A stretch of DNA of 64,000 nt from Brenneria goodwinii (lineage in GTDB: Bacteria > Pseudomonadota > Gammaproteobacteria > Enterobacterales > Enterobacteriaceae), in the NCBI RefSeq assembly GCF_002291445.1, contig NZ_CP014137.1, positions 1-64,000 on the forward strand. The letters are read 5' to 3'. Shown piece after piece: positions 24,588 through 33,102 of this stretch (position 1 is the stretch's first letter; every line of letters starts with the position of its first letter). The notes beneath the pieces are model-generated. The model ran no database searches. It saw only the letters and a program-made list of their open reading frames with translations, and was not told the origin of the DNA. The translations under genes and the position numbers were made by a program.

Positions 24588-26744
24588 ATGATCTATACCC
24601 TGTTGCGCTGGGTGTTCAAACGGCTGTATCGCATACGGATTGAAGGCGACAGCCGTAATTTTCAGCAGTCTAAACTGTTAATTACCCCTAACCACGTATC
24701 TTTTCTGGACGGCGCGTTATTGGCGCTGTTTTTACCGATCAAACCGGTATTTGCGGTTTATTCCACGATTTCCGAGCGCTGGTTTATGCGCTGGCTGAAA
24801 CGCTATATCGATTTCGTGCCGTTGGATCCGACCAAACCGTTGGCCATTAAGGGGTTGATTAAGGTGATTGAGCGCGGGCAGCCGGTGGTGGTGTTCCCGG
24901 AAGGCCGTATCACCGTGACTGGCTCATTGATGAAGGTCTACAGCGGCGCCGCGTTTGTGGCGGCGAAATCCGGCGCAACCATTGTTCCCGTGCGGTTGGA
25001 CGGCGCTGAATTCACGCCGTTCGGGCGTCTGGCCGGCGTTTTTAAACGCCGCTGGTTCCCGCAGATTACCATAAAATATTTGCCGCCCACCACACTGCCG
25101 ATGCCGGCAGCGAACAGCGCCAGAGAGCGCCGTATTCTGGCGGGAGAACATCTGCATCAGATCATGATGCACGCCCGTATGGCGAGCCGCCCGCAACACA
25201 CGCTGTATCAGGCTTTTCTGGCCGCGCAAACCCGCTACGGGCGCCGCGCCCGTTGTATTTCGGATATCGCGTTTAAGGAAGACAGCTATCAGGGATTACT
25301 GAAAAAGTCGCTGGGCGTATCGCGCATCTTGCAGCGTTTTACCCGTGAGGGCGAGCACGTCGGCATGCTGTTGCCGAATACCACGATTACCGCGGCGGCG
25401 ATACTGGGAGCGTCATTGCGTAACCGGGTGCCGGCGATGCTGAACTACACCGCCGGGGCGAACGGGCTACAAAGCGCCATGAAAGCCGCCGCCATCAGAA
25501 CCATTGTGACTTCCCGCCAGTTTCTGGAAAAGGGCAAGCTGACGGCGTTGCCACAGCAGGTCAGCGACGCCAACTGGGTCTATCTGGAAGATTTGAAAGA
25601 TACCGTCACGCTGGCCGACAAGCTGTGGATCCTGTTTCATCTGCTGTTCCCGGCGAAAGCCATGCTGGCGCAGCAGCCTGACGATTCGGCGATGATCCTG
25701 TTTACTTCCGGCTCCGAAGGGAACCCGAAAGGCGTGGTGCATTCCCATGACAGTCTGCTGGCCAACGTTGAGCAAATCCGTACCGTGGCGGATTTTACGC
25801 CGCGCGACCGTTTTATGTCGGCGCTGCCGCTGTTCCATGCGTTTGGTTTGACCGTGGGTCTGCTGACGCCGCTGATGACCGGCGCCCGCGTGTTTCTGTA
25901 CCCCAGCCCGCTGCATTACCGCATCGTGCCGGAACTGGTGTACGACCAGAACTGCACCGTGCTGTTCGGCACCTCCACTTTTCTGGGGCACTACGCGCGC
26001 TTTGCCCATCCGTATGACTTCGCCCGCTTGCGCTATGTGGTGGCCGGGGCGGAAAAACTGTCTGAGGGCGTGCGTCAAGTCTGGCAGGACAAGTTCGGCA
26101 TTCGCATTCTGGAAGGCTATGGCGTGACGGAGTGCGCGCCGGTGGTGGCGATTAACGTGCCGATGGCGGCGAAACTCCATACCGTCGGGCGTCTGCTGCC
26201 GGAAATGGAGTCGCGGCTGATGACGGTGCCGGGCATCGAGCGCGGCGGGCGTTTACAACTGCGCGGACCGAATATTATGAAAGGCTATCTGCGCGTTGAG
26301 CGCCCCGGCGTGCTGGAAACACCGGCGGCGGAAAATGAGCAGGGCGAGCTACAAGCCGGCTGGTACGACACCGGCGATATCGTCGAACTGGATGAAAACG
26401 GCTTCTGCGCGATTGTCGGCCGGGTAAAACGCTTCGCCAAACTTGCCGGTGAAATGGTGTCGCTGGAGAGCGTTGAACAGTTGGCGCTAGGCGTGTCGCC
26501 GGGGGCGCAACACGCCGCCAGCGCCAGGAGCGACAGCAGTAAAGGGGAAGCGTTGGTACTGTTTACCACCGACAGTCAGTTAACCCGCGATCGCTTGTCC
26601 GCACAGGCGCGCAGCAGCGGCGTGCCCGAACTGGCGGTGCCGCGTGATATCCGCTATGTGAAAGCATTACCGTTACTCGGCAGCGGCAAACCCGATTTTG
26701 TCACGTTGCGCCAAATGGCCGAACAACCGGAGCAGGCAGAATGA
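24588..26744 (+). CDS. aas: bifunctional acyl-ACP synthetase / 2-acyl-GPE acyltransferase
   Basis: This 718-residue inner-membrane enzyme re-acylates lysophosphatidylethanolamine. The N-terminal acyltransferase domain has the HX4D motif at His36-Asp41 (TPNHVSFLDG) and VVFPEGRITVTG. The C-terminal AMP-binding domain has ILFTSGSEGNPKGVVHS and GYGVTECAPVVAIN. Length matches the 719 residues of E. coli Aas. ATG 24588 was chosen because AGGAG stands seven bases before it; an open frame from 24564 would start within the ERIC. The next gene, lplT, overlaps by four bases, so phospholipid uptake and repair are coupled. Confidence 0.95.
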   Translation: MIYTLLRWVFKRLYRIRIEGDSRNFQQSKLLITPNHVSFLDGALLALFLPIKPVFAVYSTISERWFMRWLKRYIDFVPLDPTKPLAIKGLIKVIERGQPVVVFPEGRITVTGSLMKVYSGAAFVAAKSGATIVPVRLDGAEFTPFGRLAGVFKRRWFPQITIKYLPPTTLPMPAANSARERRILAGEHLHQIMMHARMASRPQHTLYQAFLAAQTRYGRRARCISDIAFKEDSYQGLLKKSLGVSRILQRFTREGEHVGMLLPNTTITAAAILGASLRNRVPAMLNYTAGANGLQSAMKAAAIRTIVTSRQFLEKGKLTALPQQVSDANWVYLEDLKDTVTLADKLWILFHLLFPAKAMLAQQPDDSAMILFTSGSEGNPKGVVHSHDSLLANVEQIRTVADFTPRDRFMSALPLFHAFGLTVGLLTPLMTGARVFLYPSPLHYRIVPELVYDQNCTVLFGTSTFLGHYARFAHPYDFARLRYVVAGAEKLSEGVRQVWQDKFGIRILEGYGVTECAPVVAINVPMAAKLHTVGRLLPEMESRLMTVPGIERGGRLQLRGPNIMKGYLRVERPGVLETPAAENEQGELQAGWYDTGDIVELDENGFCAIVGRVKRFAKLAGEMVSLESVEQLALGVSPGAQHAASARSDSSKGEALVLFTTDSQLTRDRLSAQARSSGVPELAVPRDIRYVKALPLLGSGKPDFVTLRQMAEQPEQAE

Positions 26745-27952
26745 ATCAGACGCCACAACCCGAAACGCGACTGCTGTCGCGCAGTATGAATGCCGTCATT
26801 ATTGCGCAGTTTTTTTCCGCGTTTGGCGATAACGCGCTGTTGTTCGCCACGCTGGCGTTAATCAAAGTGCTGGTCTATCCCGACTGGAGTCAGCCATTCC
26901 TGCAAATGGGCTTTGTGGCCGCTTACATCATTCTGGCGCCGTTTGTCGGTCAGGTGGCGGACAGTTACGCCAAAGGTCGGGTGATGATGTTCGCCAACAG
27001 CCTGAAGTTACTGGGAGCGCTGGTGATTTTTATCGGCGGTAATCCGTTTTTGGGCTATACGCTGGTGGGCGTAGGAGCGGCGGCCTATTCGCCAGCCAAG
27101 TACGGCATTCTGGGGGAAATTACCCACGGCGACCAGTTGGTGAAAGCCAACGGCCTGATGGAGGCTTCGACCATTGCCGCGATCCTCGTCGGATCGGTGG
27201 CGGGGGGCGTGCTGGCCGACTGGAACCTGAGCGCGGCGCTGGCTATCTGCGCGGTGGCTTATGGCATCGCGCTGGGGGCAAACATGCTGATCCCGCGGCT
27301 GAAGGCGGCGCGTCCCGGACAGTCCTGGCATCCGGCCCATATGACGCGCAGTTTCTTTTCATCCTGCCGGGTGTTATGGCGCGACGGCGAAACCCGCTTT
27401 TCGCTGCTCGGCACCAGTATGTTCTGGGGCGCCGGGGTGACGCTGCGCTTCCTGCTGGTGCTGTGGGTGCCGCTGGCGCTGGGTATAACCGATAACGCCA
27501 CGCCGACATTGCTTAATGCGATGGTGGCGGTGGGGATCGTACTGGGGGCCGGCGCCGCCGCTAAACTGGTGACGCTGAAAACGGTACAGCGCTGTTTGCC
27601 CGCCGGCGTACTGATCGGCGCGGCGGTGGTGATTTTCACCCTTCAGCACAACCTGATCAGCGCCTATGCGCTGCTGATTTTGCTTGGCGCGCTGGGCGGC
27701 TTTTTCATCGTGCCGCTGAACGCGCTATTGCAGGATCGGGGCAAGGAGAGCGTTGGCGCGGGCAATGCCATCGCCGTGCAGAATCTGGGTGAGAACGCGG
27801 CGATGCTGCTGATGCTGGGGCTCTATTCGCTGGTGGTGAAACTCGGCGTATCGGTTATCACTATCGGTATTGGTTTCGGCGTATTATTCACGTTCGCCAT
27901 TGGGTTATTATGGCTCTGGCTGATTTTCACAAAGCGGCGCGAGCGTTTATAA
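26741..27952 (+). CDS. lplT: lysophospholipid transporter
   Basis: This 403-residue MFS-type membrane protein flips lysophospholipids across the inner membrane so that Aas can re-acylate them. It shows about 12 hydrophobic helices, starting with SMNAVIIAQFFSAFGDNALL, a typical LplT opening. It overlaps the end of aas by four bases (ATGA), as expected for the coupled aas-lplT pair. There is no sign of damage. Confidence 0.93.
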   Translation: MNQTPQPETRLLSRSMNAVIIAQFFSAFGDNALLFATLALIKVLVYPDWSQPFLQMGFVAAYIILAPFVGQVADSYAKGRVMMFANSLKLLGALVIFIGGNPFLGYTLVGVGAAAYSPAKYGILGEITHGDQLVKANGLMEASTIAAILVGSVAGGVLADWNLSAALAICAVAYGIALGANMLIPRLKAARPGQSWHPAHMTRSFFSSCRVLWRDGETRFSLLGTSMFWGAGVTLRFLLVLWVPLALGITDNATPTLLNAMVAVGIVLGAGAAAKLVTLKTVQRCLPAGVLIGAAVVIFTLQHNLISAYALLILLGALGGFFIVPLNALLQDRGKESVGAGNAIAVQNLGENAAMLLMLGLYSLVVKLGVSVITIGIGFGVLFTFAIGLLWLWLIFTKRRERL

Positions 27953-28043
27953 ACACGCATGCCGCGGCGCGTTGTTTAAGCGAATGGCATAAGCCGTTAG
28001 GATAAGCGAATGCATGGCAAATAACGGCAGGATAGAGGCGGGT

Positions 28044-28499
28044 ATGAATCTGATATGGCATGACTGGCGGGTCGATGACCTGAATGTTTATTCACTACAT
28101 GACATTCTGGCGTTACGCAATCAGGTATTTATCGTTGAACAAAACTGCCCTTATCAGGATCTCGACGGCAGGGATCTGGCCGACGGCAACCGCCATGTTA
28201 CGGCCTATCATAATGGCAAACTGGCGGCTTATGCGCGGCTGCTGGCGCCTTCTCCGGCCAATGACGCCGTCACTATCGGCCGGGTGATTGTCGCGCCCGC
28301 CGCCAGAGGACAACATCTGGGGCATCAATTGCTGGAGCATGCGCTGCTGGCCTGCGCCCGCCACTGGCCGCAAAAGCCCCTTTACCTCTCCGCGCAGGCG
28401 CACTTGCAGGATTTTTACGCCGGTTTCGGTTTCGTCGCCACCGGCGAGGTGTATGACGAAGACGGTATCCCGCATATTGATATGCGCAACACCGTTTAG
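28044..28499 (+). CDS. elaA: ElaA-family GNAT acetyltransferase
   Basis: This 151-residue GNAT-fold protein starts MNLIWHDWRVDDLNV; ATG 28044 follows AGAGGCGGG. It keeps the ElaA signatures LRNQVFIVEQNCPYQDLDG, the acetyl-CoA loop VAPAARGQHLGHQLL, and SAQAHLQDFYAGFGF. The substrate of ElaA is not known. It lies between lplT and the convergent GH3 gene and is probably monocistronic. Confidence 0.88.
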   Translation: MNLIWHDWRVDDLNVYSLHDILALRNQVFIVEQNCPYQDLDGRDLADGNRHVTAYHNGKLAAYARLLAPSPANDAVTIGRVIVAPAARGQHLGHQLLEHALLACARHWPQKPLYLSAQAHLQDFYAGFGFVATGEVYDEDGIPHIDMRNTV

Positions 28500-28526
28500 G
28501 TTCGCGTGTTATTTTATGGCCGGGTC

Positions 28527-30476
28527 TTATCGCAGTCCGAATCCCGAAAAATAGAGCGGCGCCGGCGAATCGTGGGGCATATCGCCGCGCTGTTGCTCCA
28601 CTGCCGCCATCGAGGAGGGCAGCTCGAACGGCAGCCGGGCGGTATAGACCCTGTCATCCAGCAGCGAGCGCAGCAGCACTTCGTCGCGGACGCCGAAATT
28701 CCCCAGCAGCACGGCCGCCTTATCCTCGATCGCGGTCAGGATCGCCGGACGATCAAGATAGACGGTCACCACCGTAGGCACGTGACGGGCCGCGGCGAGG
28801 ATCGCCCGATATTGCGGATCGTTCGGCTTGAAGTCCAGCGCGCCCTCGTGGTACATGGCGCCGAAGAAAAAGTTTTTATGCGGCTGTTCATAAGGGGCGT
28901 TGACGCGCACCAATGCCACTTCCGCCTGTTCCGGGCGCTCGACTACCGTCAGGCCGGCGTTCTGCACCGCCTTGCGGCTCATCCCCCAGACATAGATTTT
29001 CGCGCCTGGCTTCAGCGGCAGCACGCCATCCCGTTTTTTCAGCAGTACCAGCGAGTCGTACTGCGCCCGATCCGCCTGCCGCTGCGCCTCCCCATCGTTC
29101 AGCACCCGCTCCGCCTGTTGCGGATCGACGAACGGTGCCTCGAACTGCCCCAGCAGGAACTTCTGCTCCAGGATGCGCAGCACCGATTGGTCAATGCGCG
29201 CCTCCTTCAGTTTGCCCTCGCGCACGGCCTGCACGATGATCGACGAGTCGTCCACACCGCCGAACTGATCCACCCCGGCCTCGACGGCCTTAACGAAGCG
29301 CTCCGCCACCGACAGGCGCTCCACGCCCCAGGGGATGCCGATGTCCACGCCGGGGTTTTCACCGGGCGGATAGCCCGTTATGCAGGTGCCGGCGCAGTCG
29401 GCGGTGATCAGCCAGTCGCTGACGATCACCCCGCGAAAACCGTACTCGCCGCGCAGCACGTTCTGTAGCAGGAATTTGTTGAAGCCGGCCCCCACCTGTT
29501 CGATAGTGGTGCCCTTATAAACCGCGTTCTTCAGGATGGGATAAGTCGGCATCACGCCGGCTACCCCGGATTCGAACGCCCCGGTGAAAGGATAAATATG
29601 CTGCTCCAGCGCCTGCGCATCTTTAAACGGCGCATATCTGCCGTAGTAGTGGTGGCCGTCAAATCCCTTGTCCGATGCGCCGTACCCTACCCAGTGCTTT
29701 ACCACCGCGCCGACGCTGGCGCTATTCAACCCGTCGGCGCCGTTCTGCATCCCGGCGACGTAGCCCCGCACCATTTTTCTTACCCGCTCCTTATCGTCGC
29801 CAAAGGTGCCGTCGATGCGCGACCAACGCGGCTCCGTAGCCAGATCCGCCACCGGCGACAACGCCTGGGTGATGCCGACGGAGCGGTACTCCTGGCGGAT
29901 GCGGTCGGCGTAATGCCGGATCAGCTCCTCGCTGCCGATGGCGGCCATTCCCGGCGGGGCCGGCCACTGGGAAAAACCGGCGGGCGACGGCGCGGCGTCT
30001 ATGGCATAGGTATAGGTATTGCGCGGATCGACGCTGATGGTCAGCGGGATCCCCAGGCGGGAGGCTTCGGCGATCTCCTGCAACAAATTATTCTGCCGGG
30101 CGAACTCCGCGGGCGCGGCCTCGTTCAGGCGGGTAATAAGGCTGTTCACCTGCTTGTCCGCCACCAACCGACGATTGGCGTCCAGATCGTAGGCGGCGCC
30201 GCGGCCGATGGGATCCCCGGCGGAGGGGGCGGAAGCGTGCATCATCATGCCGGCCTTTTCCGGCAGGGTCATGCGGGACAGCAGATCCCGCGCCCGCTCT
30301 TGCGCCGGCAGGCGCCAGTCCTCGTAAGGCGACAGCTCGCCGTCGCGATTCAGATCGCGGAATTGCAGCCCATCCCGCTCGATGATTTTTCCTTCGCGCC
30401 AGGTTAGTGCCGGTTGCGCCACCGCGACCGGTACGGCGCAGCACAGCATCCCTAACGACAGCATCGTTTTCTTCAT
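28527..30476 (-). CDS. bgxA: periplasmic GH3 beta-glucosidase/xylosidase (BgxA-like)
   Basis: This 649-residue exported GH3 enzyme has a signal peptide MKKTMLSLGMLCCAVPVAVA with cleavage after about residue 20. The GH3 N-terminal barrel contains AVVKHWVGYGASDKGFDGHH, and the nucleophile Asp354 is in RGVIVSDWLITADCAG. The C-terminal alpha/beta domain follows (SLVLLKKRDGVLPLKPG). In size, signal and motifs it fits BgxA of Erwinia chrysanthemi, a periplasmic beta-glucosidase/xylosidase that acts on plant oligosaccharides. It probably feeds on the same plant material as the bgl operon but is separately transcribed. The symbol rests on family resemblance. Confidence 0.85.
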   Translation of the reverse strand: MKKTMLSLGMLCCAVPVAVAQPALTWREGKIIERDGLQFRDLNRDGELSPYEDWRLPAQERARDLLSRMTLPEKAGMMMHASAPSAGDPIGRGAAYDLDANRRLVADKQVNSLITRLNEAAPAEFARQNNLLQEIAEASRLGIPLTISVDPRNTYTYAIDAAPSPAGFSQWPAPPGMAAIGSEELIRHYADRIRQEYRSVGITQALSPVADLATEPRWSRIDGTFGDDKERVRKMVRGYVAGMQNGADGLNSASVGAVVKHWVGYGASDKGFDGHHYYGRYAPFKDAQALEQHIYPFTGAFESGVAGVMPTYPILKNAVYKGTTIEQVGAGFNKFLLQNVLRGEYGFRGVIVSDWLITADCAGTCITGYPPGENPGVDIGIPWGVERLSVAERFVKAVEAGVDQFGGVDDSSIIVQAVREGKLKEARIDQSVLRILEQKFLLGQFEAPFVDPQQAERVLNDGEAQRQADRAQYDSLVLLKKRDGVLPLKPGAKIYVWGMSRKAVQNAGLTVVERPEQAEVALVRVNAPYEQPHKNFFFGAMYHEGALDFKPNDPQYRAILAAARHVPTVVTVYLDRPAILTAIEDKAAVLLGNFGVRDEVLLRSLLDDRVYTARLPFELPSSMAAVEQQRGDMPHDSPAPLYFSGFGLR

Positions 30477-30550
30477 GTCCCCATCCTTTGTCTGATAAAA
30501 GATAAAAAAACGCGTGGAGCGTTTTTAACGTCGCTTACGGCGGTCCGCCC

Positions 30551-30621
30551 CAAAAAAAAACCTAAACGCCGCGACGCATCGTTCCCCGCGGGGGAGCAAT
30601 ACATCGAGATGTTTAGGTTTT
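30551..30621 (-). terminator. terminator-like hairpin after the superoxide reductase gene
   Basis: AAAACCTAAAC (30557-30567) pairs with GTTTAGGTTTT (30611-30621), with a GC-rich inner part containing CCCCGCGGGG. On the minus strand it is followed by a run of nine T. It is placed to end the fadK/superoxide reductase operon. Confidence 0.6.
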
Positions 30622-30634
30622 GCCTGAATAAACC

Positions 30635-30660
30635 CTGCAACTCGAAATCTATTGGGTATA
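30635..30660 (-). repeat. ERIC terminal fragment
   Basis: CTGCAACTCGAAATCTATTG followed by GGTATA matches one outer end of the full ERIC elements in this window. The core and the other end are absent, so it is a truncated copy. Confidence 0.7.
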
Positions 30661-30781
30661 AACAGTTACAATCCTGACGCCGTCCGGTGCGAACGGCCTG
30701 AGTGACTATAGCAATCCGGCAAGGGAAAACCGTGAACGCATTCACGATCCGTCCCGCGCTGCGCCCGATTAAGTCGTCTGC

Positions 30782-31336
30782 CTAAAACATGTTTTTCCAC
30801 AGGCCGTGCCGGTTGCAATATGCGTAGGCGGTGAATCCCCGTTTGCAGTTAAACTTGCACTGGCTGCCTTTGCATACCGCGCGGTCGCAATAGACGTAGG
30901 CATCGCTTTCCGCCAGCGAAAAGATCGCTGAAGGCTTGTCGCCCGGCGCGATGAATTTGATTTGCCCGCCCCGGAATGTGTAGAGATAAATCCATTCCAG
31001 ATGATGTTCACCGTCCATCGGATGCGGTGGCGCGCCGACGGTGACGGATAGCGCGTTGGATTCAAACCCGCCGGATACCACCATGGCGGGCAGGTGCTGT
31101 TCGGCTGCGGCATCTGTCGGCTCGTGTGGTTTCAATTCGACCATCGGCTCACCGCAGCAGATGATGGATAACGTGCCCTGTCCCGCGTATTGCTGCACCA
31201 GCAGCCGGCGGCAGCGTGAGCAACGATAAAAGGCCGGTGCGGCAGTAGAGAATGTCGGCTTGGTGCTGTTTCTGACGCGAGTTGAGGTTTTATGTCCGAC
31301 GCCGCGCCCGTCCGCATTTTTGTTTCTGGTTAACAT
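30782..31336 (-). CDS. superoxide reductase (desulfoferrodoxin-like) with a cysteine-rich insert
   Basis: This 184-residue protein would reduce superoxide to hydrogen peroxide without releasing oxygen. Residues 39-61 form a rubredoxin-like site (Cys39, Cys42, Cys60, Cys61; CCGEPM). The catalytic iron ligands are His81, His105 (GAPPHPM), His111 (HHLEWIY), Cys174 and His177 (YCNRHGLWK). The usual EKH motif reads EQH, so the conserved Lys is Gln80. Residues 150-164 add four Cys (CDRAVCKGSQCKFNC) that could form another metal site. The N-terminal 33 residues are basic and of low complexity. ATG 31336 follows GGAGG. It is 14 bp downstream of fadK, so it is the last gene of the ydi-type operon. Confidence 0.83.
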   Translation of the reverse strand: MLTRNKNADGRGVGHKTSTRVRNSTKPTFSTAAPAFYRCSRCRRLLVQQYAGQGTLSIICCGEPMVELKPHEPTDAAAEQHLPAMVVSGGFESNALSVTVGAPPHPMDGEHHLEWIYLYTFRGGQIKFIAPGDKPSAIFSLAESDAYVYCDRAVCKGSQCKFNCKRGFTAYAYCNRHGLWKNMF

Positions 31337-31350
31337 AAACGCATCCTCCA

Positions 31351-33033
31351 CTATGGTGAAAAAAAGGGGGAGGGCGTAATGACGTTTTCCGCCGGGGTGT
31401 GTTGGTCGTCCAGTCCGAGACGATGAATAATATCCTGGCGCAGCAGGTATTTTTTAATCTTGCCTGAAGCGGTGCGCGGTAAACGATCGATGACCACCAC
31501 ATGCTCGGGATACTTATATTTTGCGACGCGTTTACGGCTGAAAAATGTAATGATGTCATCCAGCGTTAGCGTCCGGTACGGTTCCTTCAATACGATATAG
31601 GCGCAGGCGCGCTCGCCTAACCGCTCATCGGGCATGGCGACTACGCCGGCCTCGCGGATCCGGGGATGTTGCAGCAGAATTTCTTCCAGTTCCAGACTGC
31701 TGATGTTCTCGCCGCCCCGCACGATCACATCTTTCTTGCGTCCGGTAATTTTGATGTAGCCGTCCTCATCCATGCGGCACAGGTCGCCGCTGTAGTACCA
31801 GCCATCTTCGTCCAGCGCATTGGCCGTTAATTCCGGCTCATCCAGATAGCCCATAAAAACGTTTGGTCCGCGGGAGGCCTCTTCCCCTTCTTCTCCGAAT
31901 GGCACCGGTTGCCGGGCCTTATTGACGACTTTGACTTCCACGCCGGGCGTGGCGGTTCCGTCGGTATTGATGATGCGCGATAGCGGCGCGCCGGGTTTTG
32001 CCACGGTATGAGGCGCGCTTTCCGTTGCGCCGTATACGCTGAAAACCGGGATCCCCGCCTGCAAACACTCTTTGATGATTTTTTTCGGTATCGTCGTACC
32101 GCCGCATAGAAAAAAACGCAGTGAAGACAAATCGTAGCGGTGCTGTTGCAGGGTACACAAGACGTCATACAAAAAGGGCGTCGCGCCCATAATGCAGGTG
32201 CATTTTTCCCGCTCCAGCAGCGTCAGGCATTGGGCCGGGGTGAAGATATCAAGCAGGACGCTGCGGGCGCCGATGATAAAAGGCGCGGTGACGCCATGTA
32301 AAAATCCCGTGGCGTGCGCCAGCGGGGCGGGCATCAGAATGGTATCCAGCCAGGTCAGGTTTAGCGTGGCGCAATAGGCGCGTTCGCCGGCGAGGATATT
32401 ATTGTGCGTCAGCATCACCCCTTTGGGAAAACCTTCGGTGCCGGAGGTGAATAACACCGCGGCAAGGCTGTCGCCCTGGGTCTGAATGCGGCGCTCCAGC
32501 GGAGGCGTCTCCCGCAGGATCTGACTTAACGACACCCCGGATTCGGCTGGAGCCAGCTTATCGACGGCGACAACCTGCTGTAAGTCGGGCAACTGAGCGC
32601 GCAGTGGGGCGATGACGGACGTCGGCGCGGCGTTTTTAAACCGTGTCGGCATAAATAACAGGCGCGCCCGGCATTTGTTGAGTATCCAGGTGAGTTCGGC
32701 TTCGCGGTAAGCGGGAAGCAGCGGAACGGATACCGCCCCGACTTTCAGACAGGCCAGATAAATAAGCGTGAATTCACACCAGCCGGGAAGCTGAAACGCC
32801 ACTCTGTCCCCTGGCTGTATCCCCGCGTCGAGAAGGTAAGACGCGACGCGCGCCGCCGCGGTATCCAGTTCCGCATAAGTATATTCGGCGCCCTGATTAT
32901 CGGTTACGGCGACTTTTTCCGGCGCGGTGATGGCCGACATATGCCAGTAGTCCGCCAGCGACGCATCGCCCCAATAGCCCATTTTCCGGTACTGCGTTCT
33001 GCGCGCCGGATTAAATTTGATGGTGACACTCAT
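31351..33033 (-). CDS. fadK: short/medium-chain acyl-CoA ligase
   Basis: This 560-residue AMP-forming ligase activates a fatty or related organic acid to its CoA thioester. It follows E. coli FadK (YdiD) closely along its length: YWGDASLADYWHMSA, VAFQLPGWCEFTLIYLACLK, PLLPAYREAELTWILNKC. The ATP-binding loop is AVLFTSGTEGFPKGVMLTH and the adenylate motif is SVYGATESAPH. The C-terminal catalytic Lys region is RTASGKIKKYLLRQD. As in E. coli it lies downstream of ydiT, but an MFS transporter gene is inserted between them. The substrate may differ from FadK, since the operon has a dedicated transporter. Confidence 0.88.
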   Translation of the reverse strand: MSVTIKFNPARRTQYRKMGYWGDASLADYWHMSAITAPEKVAVTDNQGAEYTYAELDTAAARVASYLLDAGIQPGDRVAFQLPGWCEFTLIYLACLKVGAVSVPLLPAYREAELTWILNKCRARLLFMPTRFKNAAPTSVIAPLRAQLPDLQQVVAVDKLAPAESGVSLSQILRETPPLERRIQTQGDSLAAVLFTSGTEGFPKGVMLTHNNILAGERAYCATLNLTWLDTILMPAPLAHATGFLHGVTAPFIIGARSVLLDIFTPAQCLTLLEREKCTCIMGATPFLYDVLCTLQQHRYDLSSLRFFLCGGTTIPKKIIKECLQAGIPVFSVYGATESAPHTVAKPGAPLSRIINTDGTATPGVEVKVVNKARQPVPFGEEGEEASRGPNVFMGYLDEPELTANALDEDGWYYSGDLCRMDEDGYIKITGRKKDVIVRGGENISSLELEEILLQHPRIREAGVVAMPDERLGERACAYIVLKEPYRTLTLDDIITFFSRKRVAKYKYPEHVVVIDRLPRTASGKIKKYLLRQDIIHRLGLDDQHTPAENVITPSPFFSP

Positions 33034-33102
33034 CAGTAGGTTCTCAGTTATATCCCGTTATCTTTCACGTTGCCGATGTAGCGGTTTCATACGTCTTGCC
33101 GG

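Larger units (their letters stand above)
30477..30781. other. intergenic region with terminator and ERIC fragment
   Basis: No gene is visible in these 305 bases. They contain the long hairpin at 30557-30621 and a 26-bp ERIC end at 30635-30660. The bgxA promoter must lie at the left and was not resolved. Confidence 0.45.

Noticed and set aside
30473..30745. 90-codon minus-strand frame between bgxA and the superoxide reductase gene
   Set aside because: It runs through an ERIC fragment and a terminator hairpin; not a gene.
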